DNA of 64,000 bases from assembly GCA_965279735.1 (NCBI GenBank), contig OZ257260.1, positions 2,108,001 to 2,172,000 of the forward strand, read 5' to 3'. This DNA comes from CAIUGU01 sp965279735. Its GTDB lineage: Bacteria; Pseudomonadota; Gammaproteobacteria; Steroidobacterales; Steroidobacteraceae. Shown here in pieces: positions 9,607-20,465 of this stretch. The stretch's first letter is position 1. Each line of letters begins with the position of its first letter. Position numbers and translations under genes: made by a program. Under the pieces are notes generated by a model, which did no database searches, was not told where the DNA came from, and saw nothing but the letters and a program-made list of their open reading frames with translations.

Positions 9607-10002
9607 TCAGGAAACGATGCACAGCACCTCGCCACCATGACCGGCAGCCCGTGCTTCGCGATCGGTCATGACGCCGCGCGACGTCGAGATGATCGCAACA
9701 CCCAGGCCTCCCAGAATCGTCGGCAGTTCGTCCTTGCCGCGATAGATCCTGAGGCCAGGCTTGCTGATGCGCTCGATGCGGTCGATGACCGGCCGACCCT
9801 GGTAATACTTCAGCGCGAGCTTCAACGTGGACTTGCCGTCCTCGGTGCTCGCCGCGAATTCGTCGATGTAGCCCTGGTCCTTCAATACCTGCGCAAGCGC
9901 AAGCTTGATCTTGGAAGAAGGCATGGACACCTCAGTCTTCCCGGCGGCCTGGCCGTTCCGGATTCGAGTGAGAAAGTCCGCTATGGGATCCGTCATGCTC
10001 AT
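9607..10002 (-). CDS. rpsH: 30S ribosomal protein S8 (uS8)
   Basis: 131 residues (E. coli 130). Starts [18 protein letters not shown] and ends [34 protein letters not shown], the C-terminal RNA-binding signature. Binds the 16S central domain; in E. coli it represses the spc operon by binding mRNA near rplE. GGAG SD 8 bases before the ATG. Confidence 0.99.
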   Translation of the reverse strand: MSMTDPIADFLTRIRNGQAAGKTEVSMPSSKIKLALAQVLKDQGYIDEFAASTEDGKSTLKLALKYYQGRPVIDRIERISKPGLRIYRGKDELPTILGGLGVAIISTSRGVMTDREARAAGHGGEVLCIVS

Positions 10003-10028
10003 TTATGGTGCTCCAGTGGTTCCAGCTG

Positions 10029-10334
10029 TTACCAGCTGGCCTTTCCGAGGCCCGGAATTTCGCCCCTCATCGTCGCCTCACGCAGTTTCGTGCGCGACAG
10101 GCCGAACTTCCGGTAATAGCCGCGCGAGCGGCCCGTGATGCTGCAACGGTTGCGCTTGCGGCTGGGAGAAGCGTCCCGGGGCAGGGCCTGGAACTTGAGT
10201 TGAGCTTCCTCGCGATCCGCCGGGCTCGACTTCGGGCTGCGGAGGATTTCCTTGAGCTTCAAGCGTTTTGCAGCGAAGCGGAGTACCACTTTGGCACGCT
10301 TCACTTCGCGATTGAGCATCGATTTCTTTGCCAT
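10029..10334 (-). CDS. rpsN: 30S ribosomal protein S14 (uS14), zinc-free form
   Basis: 101 residues, the long form of S14. [17 protein letters not shown] start and [41 protein letters not shown] end. Only one cysteine is present, so it lacks the CxxC...CxxC zinc knuckle of the short form. Lies between rplE (8 bases) and rpsH. Confidence 0.99.
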   Translation of the reverse strand: MAKKSMLNREVKRAKVVLRFAAKRLKLKEILRSPKSSPADREEAQLKFQALPRDASPSRKRNRCSITGRSRGYYRKFGLSRTKLREATMRGEIPGLGKASW

Positions 10335-10342
10335 GGGGCGGC

Positions 10343-10882
10343 CTACTTCCGGAACGGAAAGTTGAAAGCTTCAAGCAGCGCACGACCTGACTTGTCGTCG
10401 GGCGCCGTCGTCGTGATCGTGATGTCCATGCCGCGGATCGCATCGATCTGGTCGTATGCAATCTCGGGGAAAATGATCTGTTCCTTGACACCGAAGTTGT
10501 AGTTGCCGCGGCCGTCGAACGACCGGGCGCTGACGCCGCGGAAGTCACGGATGCGGGGCATCGCGATGCTGATGAGACGGTCCAGGAACTCGTACATCTG
10601 CTCGCCACGCAGCGTGACCTTGCAGCCGAGCGGAATGCCGTCGCGGACCTTGAAGGTGGCAACCGACTTCCGCGCCCGGGTGACCAGGGGCTTCTGGCCC
10701 GTGATCTTTGCCAGGTCGCCTGCGGCGTTGTCGATGACCTTCTTGTCGGCCACCGCTTCGCCCACACCCATGTTGACCGTGATCTTGGTGATCTTCGGTA
10801 CCTGCATGGTGTTCGTGAGGCCCAGATTCTTCTGGAGCTCCGGAACCACTTTTTCGCGATAGAACTGCTTGAGCCTTGCCAT
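10343..10882 (-). CDS. rplE: 50S ribosomal protein L5 (uL5)
   Basis: 179 residues from ATG 10882 ([18 protein letters not shown]), same length as E. coli. Conserved [47 protein letters not shown] and [21 protein letters not shown]. Binds 5S rRNA and contacts the P-site tRNA. A GTG three codons upstream is a weaker alternative start. Confidence 0.99.
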   Translation of the reverse strand: MARLKQFYREKVVPELQKNLGLTNTMQVPKITKITVNMGVGEAVADKKVIDNAAGDLAKITGQKPLVTRARKSVATFKVRDGIPLGCKVTLRGEQMYEFLDRLISIAMPRIRDFRGVSARSFDGRGNYNFGVKEQIIFPEIAYDQIDAIRGMDITITTTAPDDKSGRALLEAFNFPFRK

Positions 10883-10936
10883 CTGTTTCACCGGTCGCTG
10901 ATTGCGCGAACCCTAATTCACGGAAGCGGCGCCTTT

Positions 10937-11251
10937 TCAGGCGTCGACGACTTCCTTGTTCGATTTGAAGAACCGCACCTTCTTCCCGTCATTGAGAGTG
11001 CGATACCCGACCCGGTCGCCCTTCTTGGCGCCCGGATTCCACAACATGACATTCGATACATCGAGAGGCATTTCCTTCTCGATGATGCCGCCCGGCTCGT
11101 TGCGCTGGGGATTCGGCTTCTGGTGCTTCTTCACTACATTGAGGTTCTCGACGACCACCTGGCCCTCGAGAATCCTGACGACGGTTCCGCGGCGGCCCTT
11201 GTCACGGCCGGCAATCACGACAACCTCATCACCTTTGCGAATCTTGCTCAT
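10937..11251 (-). CDS. rplX: 50S ribosomal protein L24 (uL24)
   Basis: 104 residues, as in E. coli. N-terminal KOW motif ([23 protein letters not shown]) and [31 protein letters not shown]. An assembly initiator at the 23S 5' end, near the peptide exit. Lies between rplN and rplE. Confidence 0.99.
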   Translation of the reverse strand: MSKIRKGDEVVVIAGRDKGRRGTVVRILEGQVVVENLNVVKKHQKPNPQRNEPGGIIEKEMPLDVSNVMLWNPGAKKGDRVGYRTLNDGKKVRFFKSNKEVVDA

Positions 11252-11273
11252 CTCTCGTTCCTTACGCAGGGCC

Positions 11274-11642
11274 TTACAGGACTTCCGGCGCCAGCGAAAT
11301 GATCTTCATGAACTGCGTCGTCCGCAGCTCGCGGGTTACTGGTCCGAAAATACGCGTACCGATCGGCTCCAGCTTGGCGGTCAGCAGGACGGCGGCGTTG
11401 CCATCGAACCGGATCAACGAACCGTCGGCGCGCCGCACGCCATGGCGGGTTCTCACCACCACCGCGTCGTATACCTCGCCCTTCTTGACCTTGCCGCGCG
11501 GGATCGCGTCCTTGACGCTCACCTTGATGACATCACCAACGGATGCATACCGGCGCTTGCTGCCGCCGAGCACCTTGATGCACATCAGGCTCCGCGCCCC
11601 ACTGTTATCAGCGGCATTCAACAACGTACGCATCTGGATCAT
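11274..11642 (-). CDS. rplN: 50S ribosomal protein L14 (uL14)
   Basis: 122 residues. Starts [28 protein letters not shown] with the L14 signature [23 protein letters not shown](A)DGS. It forms intersubunit bridge B8. First gene of the classical spc operon, but only 13 bases after rpsQ, with no promoter between them. Confidence 0.99.
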   Translation of the reverse strand: MIQMRTLLNAADNSGARSLMCIKVLGGSKRRYASVGDVIKVSVKDAIPRGKVKKGEVYDAVVVRTRHGVRRADGSLIRFDGNAAVLLTAKLEPIGTRIFGPVTRELRTTQFMKIISLAPEVL

Positions 11643-11655
11643 GAGTTGCGGTCCT

Positions 11656-11937
11656 TTAGTTCTGTTCCGCGCGGGTGACCACGCGAACCAGACGCCAGTT
11701 CTTGTGCCGGGACAGCGGCCGGCACTCCTCGATCGTCACGACGTCGCCTTCGCGACACTCGTTGTTCTCGTCATGCGCCTTCAGCGTCGTGGTACGGCGG
11801 ATGTACTTGCCGTACTGCGGATGCTTGACCAGGCGCTCGACAGCGACCGTGATGGTCTTCTGCATCTTGTTGCTGATGACCTTGCCCGTGACGGAACTGC
11901 CAGGAGACTTCGCCTCTGCGGCTTGGCTTTCGCTCAT
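11656..11937 (-). CDS. rpsQ: 30S ribosomal protein S17 (uS17)
   Basis: 93 residues, OB-fold: [71 protein letters not shown]. An N-terminal stretch [15 protein letters not shown] makes it ~9 residues longer than in E. coli. Its start overlaps the rpmC stop by 4 bases, so translation is probably coupled. Confidence 0.99.
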   Translation of the reverse strand: MSESQAAEAKSPGSSVTGKVISNKMQKTITVAVERLVKHPQYGKYIRRTTTLKAHDENNECREGDVVTIEECRPLSRHKNWRLVRVVTRAEQN

Positions 11938-12149
11938 TTCACAGCACCTTTCGCTTTGTCGGCACGGCCCGTTTCACCGAGCACGGTCTTGAGCCGCGCA
12001 ATGTTGCGGCGGACCTTCGTAAACTGGTCCGGCTTCGCCGACTGCCCCGTCGCCTGCGCCATCCGCAGATTGAACTGCTCGCGGCGGAGACCGAGGAGCT
12101 CCTCGCGAAGCTCGGCCGGCGTCTTCTGACGTAATTCTTTCGCGTTCAT
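11934..12149 (-). CDS. rpmC: 50S ribosomal protein L29 (uL29)
   Basis: 71 residues, two-helix hairpin: [59 protein letters not shown] plus a short basic tail. Sits at the exit tunnel beside L23, the docking site of trigger factor and SRP. Its ATG overlaps the rplP stop by one base (TAATG). Confidence 0.98.
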   Translation of the reverse strand: MNAKELRQKTPAELREELLGLRREQFNLRMAQATGQSAKPDQFTKVRRNIARLKTVLGETGRADKAKGAVK

Positions 12150-12562
12150 TACCTGACCTGCCGCGTTACAAACTGGGTATCCACCGACAGCTTCGAAGCT
12201 GCGAGCCGGAACGCTTCACGGGCGATCGCTTCCGTCACGCCTTCCATCTCGAACAGCACCTTGCCGGGCTTGACCTTGGCGACGTAGTACTCGACGTTGC
12301 CCTTGCCGCTGCCCATGCGGACTTCGAGGGGCTTTTTCGTGATCGGCACGTCCGGAAACACGCGGATCCACACCTGGCCGCCGCGCTTCACATAGCGCGT
12401 CATGGCACGGCGGGCTGCTTCGAGCTCACGCGATGTCATGCGCGCGCGACTGACGGCCTTCAGGCCGTATTCGCCGAAAGCAACGTAGTTGCCGCTCTGG
12501 GCAAGGCCGTCGTTGCCGCCTTTGAACTGCTTGCGGTACTTGGTTCGCTTGGGTTGCATCAT
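12149..12562 (-). CDS. rplP: 50S ribosomal protein L16 (uL16)
   Basis: 137 residues: [96 protein letters not shown]. Loop near the A-site tRNA. The two adjacent ATGs (12562, 12559) cannot be told apart; the first aligns with the E. coli start. Follows rpsC by 24 bases. Confidence 0.99.
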   Translation of the reverse strand: MMQPKRTKYRKQFKGGNDGLAQSGNYVAFGEYGLKAVSRARMTSRELEAARRAMTRYVKRGGQVWIRVFPDVPITKKPLEVRMGSGKGNVEYYVAKVKPGKVLFEMEGVTEAIAREAFRLAASKLSVDTQFVTRQVR

Positions 12563-12586
12563 GATCGTTATCTCGAGCCGTCAGCC

Positions 12587-13303
12587 TCAGGCTGCGGTCA
12601 CCGCTTCCGGAGCTGCTGCCTGGCCGGCTGCCGCTGCATCCTGGCCTTCCGCTGCAATCTGCCCCTGCTTGAATACTTCGCCCTTGAAGATCCAGACCTT
12701 CACGCCAATGATGCCGTACGTCGTATGCGCCTCGGCCAGGCCATAGTCGATCTCCGCCCGGAACGTGTGCAACGGCACGCGACCTTCGCGGCTCGATTCA
12801 GTCCGCGCGATTTCCGCGCCGTTCAACCGGCCGGACGCCCGCACCTTCACGCCCAGCGCACCGATGCGCATAGTGTTGGTCACCGCGCGCTTTATGGCAC
12901 GGCGGAACATGACGCGACGTTCAAGCTGCTGCGCAATGCCATCGGCCACGAGCTGCGCATCGAGCTCCGGCTTGCGGATCTCCGAGATGTTGATGCGCAC
13001 GTCGAGCATGGGCATCTTCATCATGGCGGCAACCAGGCTGCGCAGCTTCTCGATGTCCTCGCCCTTCTTGCCGATGACGATGCCGGGACGCGCCGTGTGA
13101 ATCGTGATGTTGACCTTGCGCGCCGCGCGCTCGATCACGATCCGGCTCACCGAGGCTTCGGCCAGCTTCTTGCGCAGGAACTGACGGACCAGGAAGTCGT
13201 TGTGCACGTTCGCGGGAAAATTCCGCGTCGATGCATACCACTTGGAAGTCCAGTCCCGCGTGATGCCGAGACGAATACCGATCGGATTGACTTTCTGACC
13301 CAT
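12587..13303 (-). CDS. rpsC: 30S ribosomal protein S3 (uS3)
   Basis: 238 residues. N-terminal KH type II domain ([21 protein letters not shown]) and C-terminal domain ([62 protein letters not shown]). Forms the mRNA entry channel and helicase with S4 and S5. The tail is Ala/Gln-rich ([18 protein letters not shown]) rather than the basic tail of E. coli S3. Confidence 0.99.
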   Translation of the reverse strand: MGQKVNPIGIRLGITRDWTSKWYASTRNFPANVHNDFLVRQFLRKKLAEASVSRIVIERAARKVNITIHTARPGIVIGKKGEDIEKLRSLVAAMMKMPMLDVRINISEIRKPELDAQLVADGIAQQLERRVMFRRAIKRAVTNTMRIGALGVKVRASGRLNGAEIARTESSREGRVPLHTFRAEIDYGLAEAHTTYGIIGVKVWIFKGEVFKQGQIAAEGQDAAAAGQAAAPEAVTAA

Positions 13304-13314
13304 AAGTTTGGCTC

Positions 13315-13656
13315 TTAGTCCTTCTTGCCGTCACCGACCAGCACGGTGATATGACTGTTGCGCTTCACGATGCGGTTGCCGCGGCCCTTGGCGCGTGCAT
13401 GGAACCTCTTCAGCGAAGGTGCCTCGTCGATCGTGATGACTTCGACCTTCAGCTCGTCGATGTCCGCGCTGAGATTGTTCTCGGCATTCGCAACCGCCGA
13501 CTCCAGCACCTTGCGCACCAGCTCGGCACCCTTCTTAGGGGTGAAGCGCAGTGTCGCGAGAGCGAGCCCGACGGGCTGGCCGCGAACCAGATCGGCAACG
13601 AGGCGGCACTTCTGCGGAGAAATGCGAGCGTGCTTCAATTTTGCTGCGACCTGCAT
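13315..13656 (-). CDS. rplV: 50S ribosomal protein L22 (uL22)
   Basis: 113 residues. [33 protein letters not shown] start and the tunnel-lining beta-hairpin [24 protein letters not shown], the macrolide-sensitive constriction with L4, with no deletion seen. Lies 3 bases after rpsS. Confidence 0.99.
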   Translation of the reverse strand: MQVAAKLKHARISPQKCRLVADLVRGQPVGLALATLRFTPKKGAELVRKVLESAVANAENNLSADIDELKVEVITIDEAPSLKRFHARAKGRGNRIVKRNSHITVLVGDGKKD

Positions 13657-13659
13657 GGG

Positions 13660-13938
13660 TTACTCCGTCGACGCCTTCTTGTCGCCACCATGGGCACGGA
13701 ACGTCCGCGTCGGCGCGAATTCCCCGAGCTTGTGGCCCACCATGTTCTCGGACACGAGCACCGGCACATGCTGGCGACCGTTGTGGATCGCGAGCGTGAG
13801 CCCGACCATGTCGGGGAGAATCAGCGAACGCCGCGACCACGTCTTGATGGGCCGACGATCGTTCTTCTCTGACGCCGTACGCACCTTCTTCTGAAGATGC
13901 AGATCGACGAACGGACCTTTCTTTACCGAACGAGGCAC
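13660..13938 (-). CDS. rpsS: 30S ribosomal protein S19 (uS19)
   Basis: 92 residues: [76 protein letters not shown]. Head protein pairing with S13 and bridging to the 50S subunit. 18 bases after rplB. Confidence 0.99.
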   Translation of the reverse strand: MPRSVKKGPFVDLHLQKKVRTASEKNDRRPIKTWSRRSLILPDMVGLTLAIHNGRQHVPVLVSENMVGHKLGEFAPTRTFRAHGGDKKASTE

Positions 13939-13956
13939 GTTGAGCTCCTGTCGAAA

Positions 13957-14781
13957 TTAATTGCGGCGGCGGACGATCATGCCGGCCGTGCGCTTGTTCT
14001 TGCGGGTCTTCTTGCCCTTGGTATTCCAGCCCCATGGGCTCACCGGATGGGGATTGCCCTGACCGGATTTGCCTTCACCACCGCCGTGCGGGTGGTCGAC
14101 GGGGTTCATCACCACGCCGCGAACCGTCGGACGGATGCCACGCCAGCGGATGGCGCCAGCCTTGCCGTAGCTGCGGAGGTTGTGCTCGCCGTTACCGACT
14201 TCGCCGATGGTGGCGCGGCAATCGACATGCACCTTGCGGGTTTCGTTCGAACGCAGGCGAATCGTGGCATACATGCCTTCGCGGGCAGCCAGCTGCACGG
14301 CGCCACCAGCGCTGCGCGCCAGCTGCGCGCCCTTGCCAGGCTTCAGCTCGATGCAATGAATCGTCGAGCCGATCGGAATGTTCCGGATCTGCATCGCGTT
14401 GCCTGGCTTGATCGGGGCTTCCGGACCAGAAGAGATTGCATCGCCCGCGGTCACGCCCTTGGGCGCGATGATGTAGCGACGCTCGCCATCGGCGTACAGC
14501 ACCAGCGCGAGGTGCGCAGTGCGATTGGGATCGTATTCAAGCCGCTCGACCTTGCCCGGAACGCCGTCCTTGTCACGCAGGAAATCGACGATGCGATACT
14601 TCTGCTTGTGACCGCCGCCCTGGTGGCGAACAGTCTGGCGACCCGAATGGTTGCGGGCACCCGTCGAATGCTTGTGCTCGACGAGCGAAGAGACCGGATC
14701 GCCCTTGTGCAGGTGCGAACGATCGATCTTCACCTGGAAACGCCGGCCGGGCGACGTCGGTTTGGATTTGATGAGAGCCAT
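13957..14781 (-). CDS. rplB: 50S ribosomal protein L2 (uL2)
   Basis: 274 residues. Contains [48 protein letters not shown] and the peptidyl-transferase-supporting [19 protein letters not shown] with the conserved histidine of the HPHGGGEG loop. Needed for subunit joining. 38 bases after rplW. Confidence 0.99.
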   Translation of the reverse strand: MALIKSKPTSPGRRFQVKIDRSHLHKGDPVSSLVEHKHSTGARNHSGRQTVRHQGGGHKQKYRIVDFLRDKDGVPGKVERLEYDPNRTAHLALVLYADGERRYIIAPKGVTAGDAISSGPEAPIKPGNAMQIRNIPIGSTIHCIELKPGKGAQLARSAGGAVQLAAREGMYATIRLRSNETRKVHVDCRATIGEVGNGEHNLRSYGKAGAIRWRGIRPTVRGVVMNPVDHPHGGGEGKSGQGNPHPVSPWGWNTKGKKTRKNKRTAGMIVRRRN

Positions 14782-14819
14782 GATTCTCTACTTAGCTTTC
14801 TTTAGGTAGCGCGCAAACG

Positions 14820-15119
14820 TCAGGCTTCGGTGCCGGCCATGTCGATCGTCTGGCCAGGAGCCAGGCGCACGTAGGCTTTCTTGAAGTCCTTGCGGCGACC
14901 GAGACGCTGACCGAAGCGCTTCTGCTTGCCGACCGCGTTCACGACCTGCACGGCAGCGACCTTCACTTCAAACATCAGCTCGACAGCCGCCTTGATGTCC
15001 GGCTTGGACGCATCGGTCCGCACCTTGAACACGAACTGGTTGCCGCCTTCCGCCACTCGCGCACTCTTCTCGGACACATGCGGTCCGAGCAGCACGCCCA
15101 TCAGTTTTTCCTTGCTCAT
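14820..15119 (-). CDS. rplW: 50S ribosomal protein L23 (uL23)
   Basis: 99 residues: [84 protein letters not shown]. Exit-tunnel protein that anchors trigger factor and SRP. Its ATG overlaps the rplD stop by 4 bases. Confidence 0.98.
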   Translation of the reverse strand: MSKEKLMGVLLGPHVSEKSARVAEGGNQFVFKVRTDASKPDIKAAVELMFEVKVAAVQVVNAVGKQKRFGQRLGRRKDFKKAYVRLAPGQTIDMAGTEA

Positions 15120-15739
15120 GCCAGTCTCTCTTCCAGCAGGCGAACAGCGCCGACCGTAGCCAGCACCTTGTGGTGATACGCGAGACTCACCGGATCCACC
15201 GAAGCGACGGGCAGCACATCCACATACGGCAGATTGCGCGCAGCCAGCTCGAGCTTCTCGTCTGCAGCCTCGACCAGGATCAGCGCACGCTCGAGCCCGA
15301 AACCTTTCAGCTTCTGCACGAGCAGTTTTGTCTTCGGAGCCTCGATCTCGAAACCGCTCACAACCAGCAGACGCTCCTGCCGGGCGAGCTCGGAAAGCAT
15401 CGCCTGGATGGCAGCGCGATACATCTTGCGATTAACCTTCTGCGAGTAGTCGCGAGGACGGGCCGCAAAGGCGCGACCGCCGCCAACCCAGATCGGGCTG
15501 CGGATCGAACCCGCGCGCGCCTGGCCGGTGCCCTTCTGGCTCCATGGCTTGATACCGCCGCCGCGAACTTCCGCTTTCGACAACTGGCGCTTTGTTCCGG
15601 CACGACCTGCATTGCGATATGCAGTCACGACCTGGTGCACCAGCGTTTCGTTGTACTCGCGCGCGAACGTCGCATCGGAAACGGAAATTTCCGTGTCCTG
15701 CGTTTTGGCGGTCGAATCCGAAATCAACTTGAGTTTCAT
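15116..15739 (-). CDS. rplD: 50S ribosomal protein L4 (uL4)
   Basis: 207 residues. The tunnel loop [59 protein letters not shown] is intact, with the conserved residues that contact macrolides. In E. coli, L4 also represses the S10 operon through the rpsJ leader; here the only long untranslated segment nearby is the rpsJ-rplC gap. 40 bases after rplC. Confidence 0.99.
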   Translation of the reverse strand: MKLKLISDSTAKTQDTEISVSDATFAREYNETLVHQVVTAYRNAGRAGTKRQLSKAEVRGGGIKPWSQKGTGQARAGSIRSPIWVGGGRAFAARPRDYSQKVNRKMYRAAIQAMLSELARQERLLVVSGFEIEAPKTKLLVQKLKGFGLERALILVEAADEKLELAARNLPYVDVLPVASVDPVSLAYHHKVLATVGAVRLLEERLA

Positions 15740-15779
15740 GGCTATGCTCTTCTAGACGGGGCGCGTCACTGTGGCCGCG

Positions 15780-16487
15780 TCACTTCTTCGCCGGGCCCTT
15801 GGCAGGGGCTTGCTTGATGGGGATCAACTTGACCTTCCGGGCCTTGGCAGCTGCCTTGACCGACGGACGCACGATGACCTGACCACCCGGGGCTCCGGGA
15901 ACGGCACCACGGATCAGAAGCAGATTCCGTTCGGCATCCACACGCACGACTACCAGATTCTCGATCGTGCGACGCTGCACTCCCATGTGGCCAGCCATGC
16001 GCTTGCCCTTGAACACACGACCTGGCGTCTGGCGCTGGCCGATGGAACCGGGCGAACGGTGCGTCACGGACACGCCGTGGGACGCGGGCAAACCACCGAA
16101 GTTGTGACGCTTCATGACGCCGGCAAAGCCTTTGCCGACCGTCGTTCCGGTCACATCCACGATCTGGCCGACCGTGAACACATCAACCTTGATTTCGCCG
16201 CCACTGGCCAGGCCTTCGCCTTCACCGGCTGCCAGCCGGAATTCGGCTTTGGCTTCGCCCGGAGCCACTTTCACTTTCGCGTAGTGGCCGGCAAGCGGCT
16301 TGGAAAGATGGGAAGCCTTGCGGGACCCGAAGGCCAGCTGCAATGCCCGGTAACCGTCGCTTTCGACGGACTTCACCTGGGTGACCCGATTGGGCAGCGC
16401 CTCGATCACGGTTACAGGCACAGCTTCGCCAGCTTCCGTGAACACGCGCGTCATGCCGCGTTTGCGGCCAATGATGCCGATCGTCAT
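15780..16487 (-). CDS. rplC: 50S ribosomal protein L3 (uL3) with C-terminal tail
   Basis: 235 residues from ATG 16487 ([20 protein letters not shown]), preceded by an SD GAGGATTAACG. Contains the glutamine-bearing finger [46 protein letters not shown] region that reaches the peptidyl-transferase centre. E. coli L3 is 209 residues; the extra ~25 are a Lys/Ala tail ending [11 protein letters not shown]. Separated from rpsJ by an unusually long 268-base gap. Confidence 0.98.
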   Translation of the reverse strand: MTIGIIGRKRGMTRVFTEAGEAVPVTVIEALPNRVTQVKSVESDGYRALQLAFGSRKASHLSKPLAGHYAKVKVAPGEAKAEFRLAAGEGEGLASGGEIKVDVFTVGQIVDVTGTTVGKGFAGVMKRHNFGGLPASHGVSVTHRSPGSIGQRQTPGRVFKGKRMAGHMGVQRRTIENLVVVRVDAERNLLLIRGAVPGAPGGQVIVRPSVKAAAKARKVKLIPIKQAPAKGPAKK

Positions 16488-16755
16488 CGTTAATCCTCGT
16501 TCACCGCGCCTGGCTACAATTGGCCAGCGCTGCCATTCGTTCAATTACGCGGGAGAAAGACCCAGAATTCCTCTGCCGTGCTGCGATGCAGTCCGGAGAG
16601 TGATTCAGAAGGAAACGGCTTGAGAGGTGCGGAGTTTTGATTCCGCGCCGCTCGAGCGGTACCCCGAAAGGGCCAGCCTCGGCGAAAGTGAGCTGCGTAT
16701 TCTAGCCACGCAGGCCTGCTTTGCAAGCCCTGCGTGGGGTCGAAATGAAAATTCC
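16488..16755 (-). promoter_or_regulatory. 268-base structured rpsJ-rplC spacer
   Basis: No reading frame of note. On the minus strand it holds a 9-bp hairpin (16706-16714 with 16729-16737) with an inner GCTT/AAGC pairing 18 bases after the rpsJ stop. Downstream are a CCC-TTTC-GGG mini-hairpin near 16662-16672 and a GCGGA/TCCGC hairpin near 16629-16646. A promoter-like pair, TTGCAA (16721-16726), 16 bases, TAGAAT (16699-16704), overlaps the first hairpin. Neighbouring gaps in this operon are mostly under 40 bases, so this is a candidate relocated leader for rplC and downstream genes. Function is inferred. Confidence 0.5.
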
Positions 16756-17070
16756 TCAGTTCAGCTTGATCTGGACGTCAACGCCCGCGGGGAGTTCGAG
16801 CTTCATGAGGGCATCCACCGTCTTGTCAGTCGGGTTCAGGATGTCCATCAGCCGCTTGTGGGTGCGGATCTCGTACTGGTCCCGGGCGTCCTTGTCGCCA
16901 TGGGGCGAAACCAGGATGGTGAACCGCTCCATCTTCGTGGGCAGCGGTACCGGACCTTTTACGGTCGCGCCCGTACGACGGGCGGTTTCCACGATTTCGC
17001 GCGCCGAATTGTCGATCAGGCGGTGATCGAACGCCTTCAGGCGGATACGGATGTTTTGATTGGTTGCCAT
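16756..17070 (-). CDS. rpsJ: 30S ribosomal protein S10 (uS10) / NusE
   Basis: 104 residues from ATG 17070 ([35 protein letters not shown]). Ends [14 protein letters not shown]. Head protein of the 30S subunit and, as NusE, part of the NusB-boxA antitermination complex acting on rRNA operons such as the one at 47-53 kb. Follows tufA by 17 bases, so the S10 operon is fused to str here. Confidence 0.98.
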   Translation of the reverse strand: MATNQNIRIRLKAFDHRLIDNSAREIVETARRTGATVKGPVPLPTKMERFTILVSPHGDKDARDQYEIRTHKRLMDILNPTDKTVDALMKLELPAGVDVQIKLN

Positions 17071-17087
17071 AGGTTTCTCGGGATTCT

Positions 17088-18278
17088 TTACTTCAAAATC
17101 TTCGCGACGACACCGGCGCCGACGGTCTTGCCGCCTTCGCGAATGGCGAAGCGCAGCCCGTCTTCCATCGCGATCGGCGCGATCAGCTCCACCACCATCT
17201 TGATGTTGTCGCCCGGCATCACCATCTCGACGCCTTCCGGCAGCTCGCACGCACCCGTCACGTCCGTCGTCCGGAAGTAGAACTGCGGACGATAGCCCTT
17301 GAAGAACGGCGTATGACGACCGCCCTCTTCCTTCGTCAGCACGTACACCTCAGCCTCGAACTTCGTGTGCGGCTTGATCGAGCCCGGCTTGCAGAGCACC
17401 TGGCCCCGCTCCACGTCTTCCCGCTTCGTGCCGCGCAGCAGCACGCCCACGTTGTCCCCCGCCTGACCCTGGTCCAGCAGCTTGCGGAACATTTCCACGC
17501 CCGTGCAGATCGTCTTCACCGTGTCCTTGATGCCCACGATCTCCACTTCGTCGTTCACCTTGACGATGCCGCGCTCGATTCGACCCGTCACCACCGTGCC
17601 GCGGCCGGAGATCGAGAACACGTCTTCCACAGGCATCAGGAACGCGCCGTCGATCGCCCGCTCCGGAACCGGGATGTAACGGTCCATCTCCGCCACCAGC
17701 TTCACCACCGAGGGAACACCGATGTCGCTCGTGTCGCCTTCCAGCGCCTTCAGCGCCGAGCCCGTGATGATCGGGGTGTCATCCCCGGGGAAGTCGTACT
17801 TCGACAGCAGCTCCCGAACTTCCATCTCAACGAGCTCCAGCAGCTCGGCGTCGTCCACCATGTCTGCCTTGTTCAGGTACACCACGATGTACGGCACGCC
17901 CACCTGGCGTGCCAGCAGGATGTGCTCCCGCGTCTGGGGCATCGGGCCGTCGGCGGCCGAGCACACCAGGATCGCGCCGTCCATCTGCGCTGCGCCCGTG
18001 ATCATGTTCTTCACGTAGTCCGCGTGGCCGGGGCAGTCCACGTGCGCGTAGTGACGCGCCGTCGACTGGTACTCCACGTGCGCCGTCGCAATCGTGATCC
18101 CGCGTGCCCGCTCTTCCGGCGCCTTGTCGATCTGGTCGTACGCCTTGAACTCGCCGCCATGCAATCCCGCCATGACCTTCGTCAACGCTGCCGTCAGCGT
18201 CGTCTTGCCATGGTCCACGTGTCCGATCGTCCCCACGTTTACGTGCGGCTTCGTACGCTCAAATTTCTCTTTTGCCAC
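17088..18278 (-). CDS. tuf: Elongation factor Tu, copy A (str operon)
   Basis: 396-residue GTPase that delivers aminoacyl-tRNA to the ribosomal A site. G1 GHVDHGKTT, switch-II/G3 DCPGHADY, G4 NKAD ([10 protein letters not shown]), then the two beta-barrel domains; the kirromycin/elfamycin contact regions look normal. It is the last gene of str (69 bases after fusA). The coding DNA is identical to copy B at 34020-35210: only the stop codon differs (TAA here, TAG there), and flanks diverge at once. Confidence 0.99.
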   Translation of the reverse strand: MAKEKFERTKPHVNVGTIGHVDHGKTTLTAALTKVMAGLHGGEFKAYDQIDKAPEERARGITIATAHVEYQSTARHYAHVDCPGHADYVKNMITGAAQMDGAILVCSAADGPMPQTREHILLARQVGVPYIVVYLNKADMVDDAELLELVEMEVRELLSKYDFPGDDTPIITGSALKALEGDTSDIGVPSVVKLVAEMDRYIPVPERAIDGAFLMPVEDVFSISGRGTVVTGRIERGIVKVNDEVEIVGIKDTVKTICTGVEMFRKLLDQGQAGDNVGVLLRGTKREDVERGQVLCKPGSIKPHTKFEAEVYVLTKEEGGRHTPFFKGYRPQFYFRTTDVTGACELPEGVEMVMPGDNIKMVVELIAPIAMEDGLRFAIREGGKTVGAGVVAKILK

Positions 18279-18347
18279 GGCGGCGGTCCTCTCGAATCTG
18301 CTGGTTACTGATGAATGACTATTGACTGGATACTGATGCGGCCGGCA

Positions 18348-20438
18348 TTACGCCACTTTCGTGATCGCCGCAGCAACGTTGTTCGGCACTTCCATGTACT
18401 TCGAGAATTCCATCGTGTACGTCGCACGCCCCTGGCTCATCGAGCGCATGGAAGTGGAATACTGGAACATCTCCGCGAGCGGCACTTCCGCCGTCACGAC
18501 CTTACCCGAGACCGAATCTTCCATGCCGACGATCTGGCCGCGACGACGGTTGAGGTCGCCGACGATATCGCCGAAGTAATCCTCCGGCGTCACGACCTCG
18601 ACCTTCATGATCGGCTCGAGGATGACCGGCTTCGCGGCGCGCATCGCGTCCTTGAACGCCATCGAGCCTGCAATCCTGAACGCCATCTCGTTCGAGTCCA
18701 CGTCGTGATACGAACCATCGAACAGCGTGATCTTGACGTCGACAACCGGGTAGCCGGCCAGCACGCCGCTTTCGGTGGCTTCCTTGATTCCCTTGTCGAT
18801 GGCAGGAATGAATTCACGCGGAACCGAGCCGCCGACGATGCCGTTCACGAACTCGTAGCCCTTGCCCTTTTCAGACGGCTCGAGCGTGATCCACACGTGA
18901 CCATACTGGCCACGGCCGCCCGACTGACGAACGAATTTGCCTTCCTGGTCGACCTTCGAGCGAATGGTCTCGCGATAGGCCACCTGCGGCTTGCCGACAT
19001 TGGCTTCCACCTTGAACTCGCGCTTCATGCGGTCAACGATGATCTCGAGGTGCAGCTCGCCCATCCCGGAGATGATCGTCTGCCCCGATTCCTGATCGGT
19101 GTGCATGCGGAACGAAGGGTCTTCCTTCGCCAGGCGCTGCAGAGCCATGCCCATCTTTTCCTGGTCGACCTTGGTTCTGGGTTCGACTGCCACCGAAATG
19201 ACGGGCTCGGGAAAGTCCATCTTTTCCAGCTGGATGACATGCCCCGGATCGCACAGCGTGTCGCCGGTGATCACGTCTTTCAGCCCTACCGCCGCGGCAA
19301 TGTCGCCGGCGCGCACTTCCTTGATCTCGCTGCGTTCGTTCGCATGCATCTGCAACAGGCGACCGATGCGCTCGGCCTTGCCCTTGCCGGGGATCAGCAC
19401 GGTGTCGCCCGAATTGAGCACGCCGGAATACACGCGAAAGAATGTCAGGTTGCCTACGAACGGGTCGTTCAGGATCTTGAACGCCAGCGCCGCGAAACTT
19501 TCCTCATCGCTCGCATGACGGCTGCCTTCGGTGCCATCGGGATTGAGCCCGATCACCGCAGGCATTTCCGTCGGTGCAGGCATGTACTCGACGATGGCGT
19601 CCAGCATGGCCTGTACGCCCTTGTTCTTGAAAGCAGAGCCGCACATCGTCAGCACGATCTCGTTGCGCAAGGCCCGCTCGCGCAGGCCCTTCCTGATCTC
19701 CGCCTCGGTCAGCGCCTTGCCTTCGAGATACTTGTCCATCAGCTCTTCGTTGGCTTCGGCAGCGGCTTCGACGAGCTTGGTACGCCACTCATCGCACAGT
19801 TCCCGCATGTCCGCCGGAATTTCGCGGTACTCGAACTTCGTGCCCTGCGTGGCGTCGTCCCACCAGATTTCCTTCATGCGGACGAGGTCTACCACGCCGA
19901 CGAAATCGTCTTCCGCACCGATCGGCAGCTGGATCGCCACGGGATTGCCACGCAGGCGGGTCCGGATCTGGTCGATGCAGCGCAGGTAGTCGGCACCCGC
20001 GCGGTCCATCTTGTTGACGAACGCGATGCGCGGCACCTTGTACTTGTTCATCTGCCGCCAGACCGTCTCCGACTGCGGCTGCACACCGGCCACGGCGCAG
20101 AACACGGCCACTGCGCTGTCGAGCACGCGCAGTGAACGCTCGACTTCAATCGTGAAGTCCACATGTCCCGGTGTATCGATGATGTTGATGCGGTGCTCGG
20201 GGAAGTTGCCTTCCATGCCCTTCCAGAAGCAGGTCGTCGCAGCGGCGGTAATCGTGATGCCGCGCTCCTGCTCCTGCTCCATGTAGTCCATGACAGCCGC
20301 GCCGTCATGCACTTCACCGATCTTGTGCGAGACCCCGGTATAGAAAAGGATGCGCTCCGTCGTCGTCGTCTTCCCGGCGTCGATATGCGCAGAGATGCCG
20401 ATATTCCGGTATCGCTCGATCGGGGTGACGCGGGGCAC
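18348..20438 (-). CDS. fusA: Elongation factor G
   Basis: 696-residue translocase GTPase. G domain: [39 protein letters not shown]; domains II-V follow, with domain IV loop [15 protein letters not shown] and ending [19 protein letters not shown]. It drives tRNA-mRNA translocation and, with RRF, ribosome recycling. Between rpsG (27 bases) and tufA in the classical str order. Confidence 0.99.
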   Translation of the reverse strand: MPRVTPIERYRNIGISAHIDAGKTTTTERILFYTGVSHKIGEVHDGAAVMDYMEQEQERGITITAAATTCFWKGMEGNFPEHRINIIDTPGHVDFTIEVERSLRVLDSAVAVFCAVAGVQPQSETVWRQMNKYKVPRIAFVNKMDRAGADYLRCIDQIRTRLRGNPVAIQLPIGAEDDFVGVVDLVRMKEIWWDDATQGTKFEYREIPADMRELCDEWRTKLVEAAAEANEELMDKYLEGKALTEAEIRKGLRERALRNEIVLTMCGSAFKNKGVQAMLDAIVEYMPAPTEMPAVIGLNPDGTEGSRHASDEESFAALAFKILNDPFVGNLTFFRVYSGVLNSGDTVLIPGKGKAERIGRLLQMHANERSEIKEVRAGDIAAAVGLKDVITGDTLCDPGHVIQLEKMDFPEPVISVAVEPRTKVDQEKMGMALQRLAKEDPSFRMHTDQESGQTIISGMGELHLEIIVDRMKREFKVEANVGKPQVAYRETIRSKVDQEGKFVRQSGGRGQYGHVWITLEPSEKGKGYEFVNGIVGGSVPREFIPAIDKGIKEATESGVLAGYPVVDVKITLFDGSYHDVDSNEMAFRIAGSMAFKDAMRAAKPVILEPIMKVEVVTPEDYFGDIVGDLNRRRGQIVGMEDSVSGKVVTAEVPLAEMFQYSTSMRSMSQGRATYTMEFSKYMEVPNNVAAAITKVA

Positions 20439-20465
20439 GGTCAGTTTCTCGGCGGAACAGGCGCC

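Noticed and set aside
17313..18311. 332-codon antisense frame over tuf, repeated over the second tuf
   Set aside because: Present twice only because the tuf DNA is duplicated; composition typical of antisense frames.
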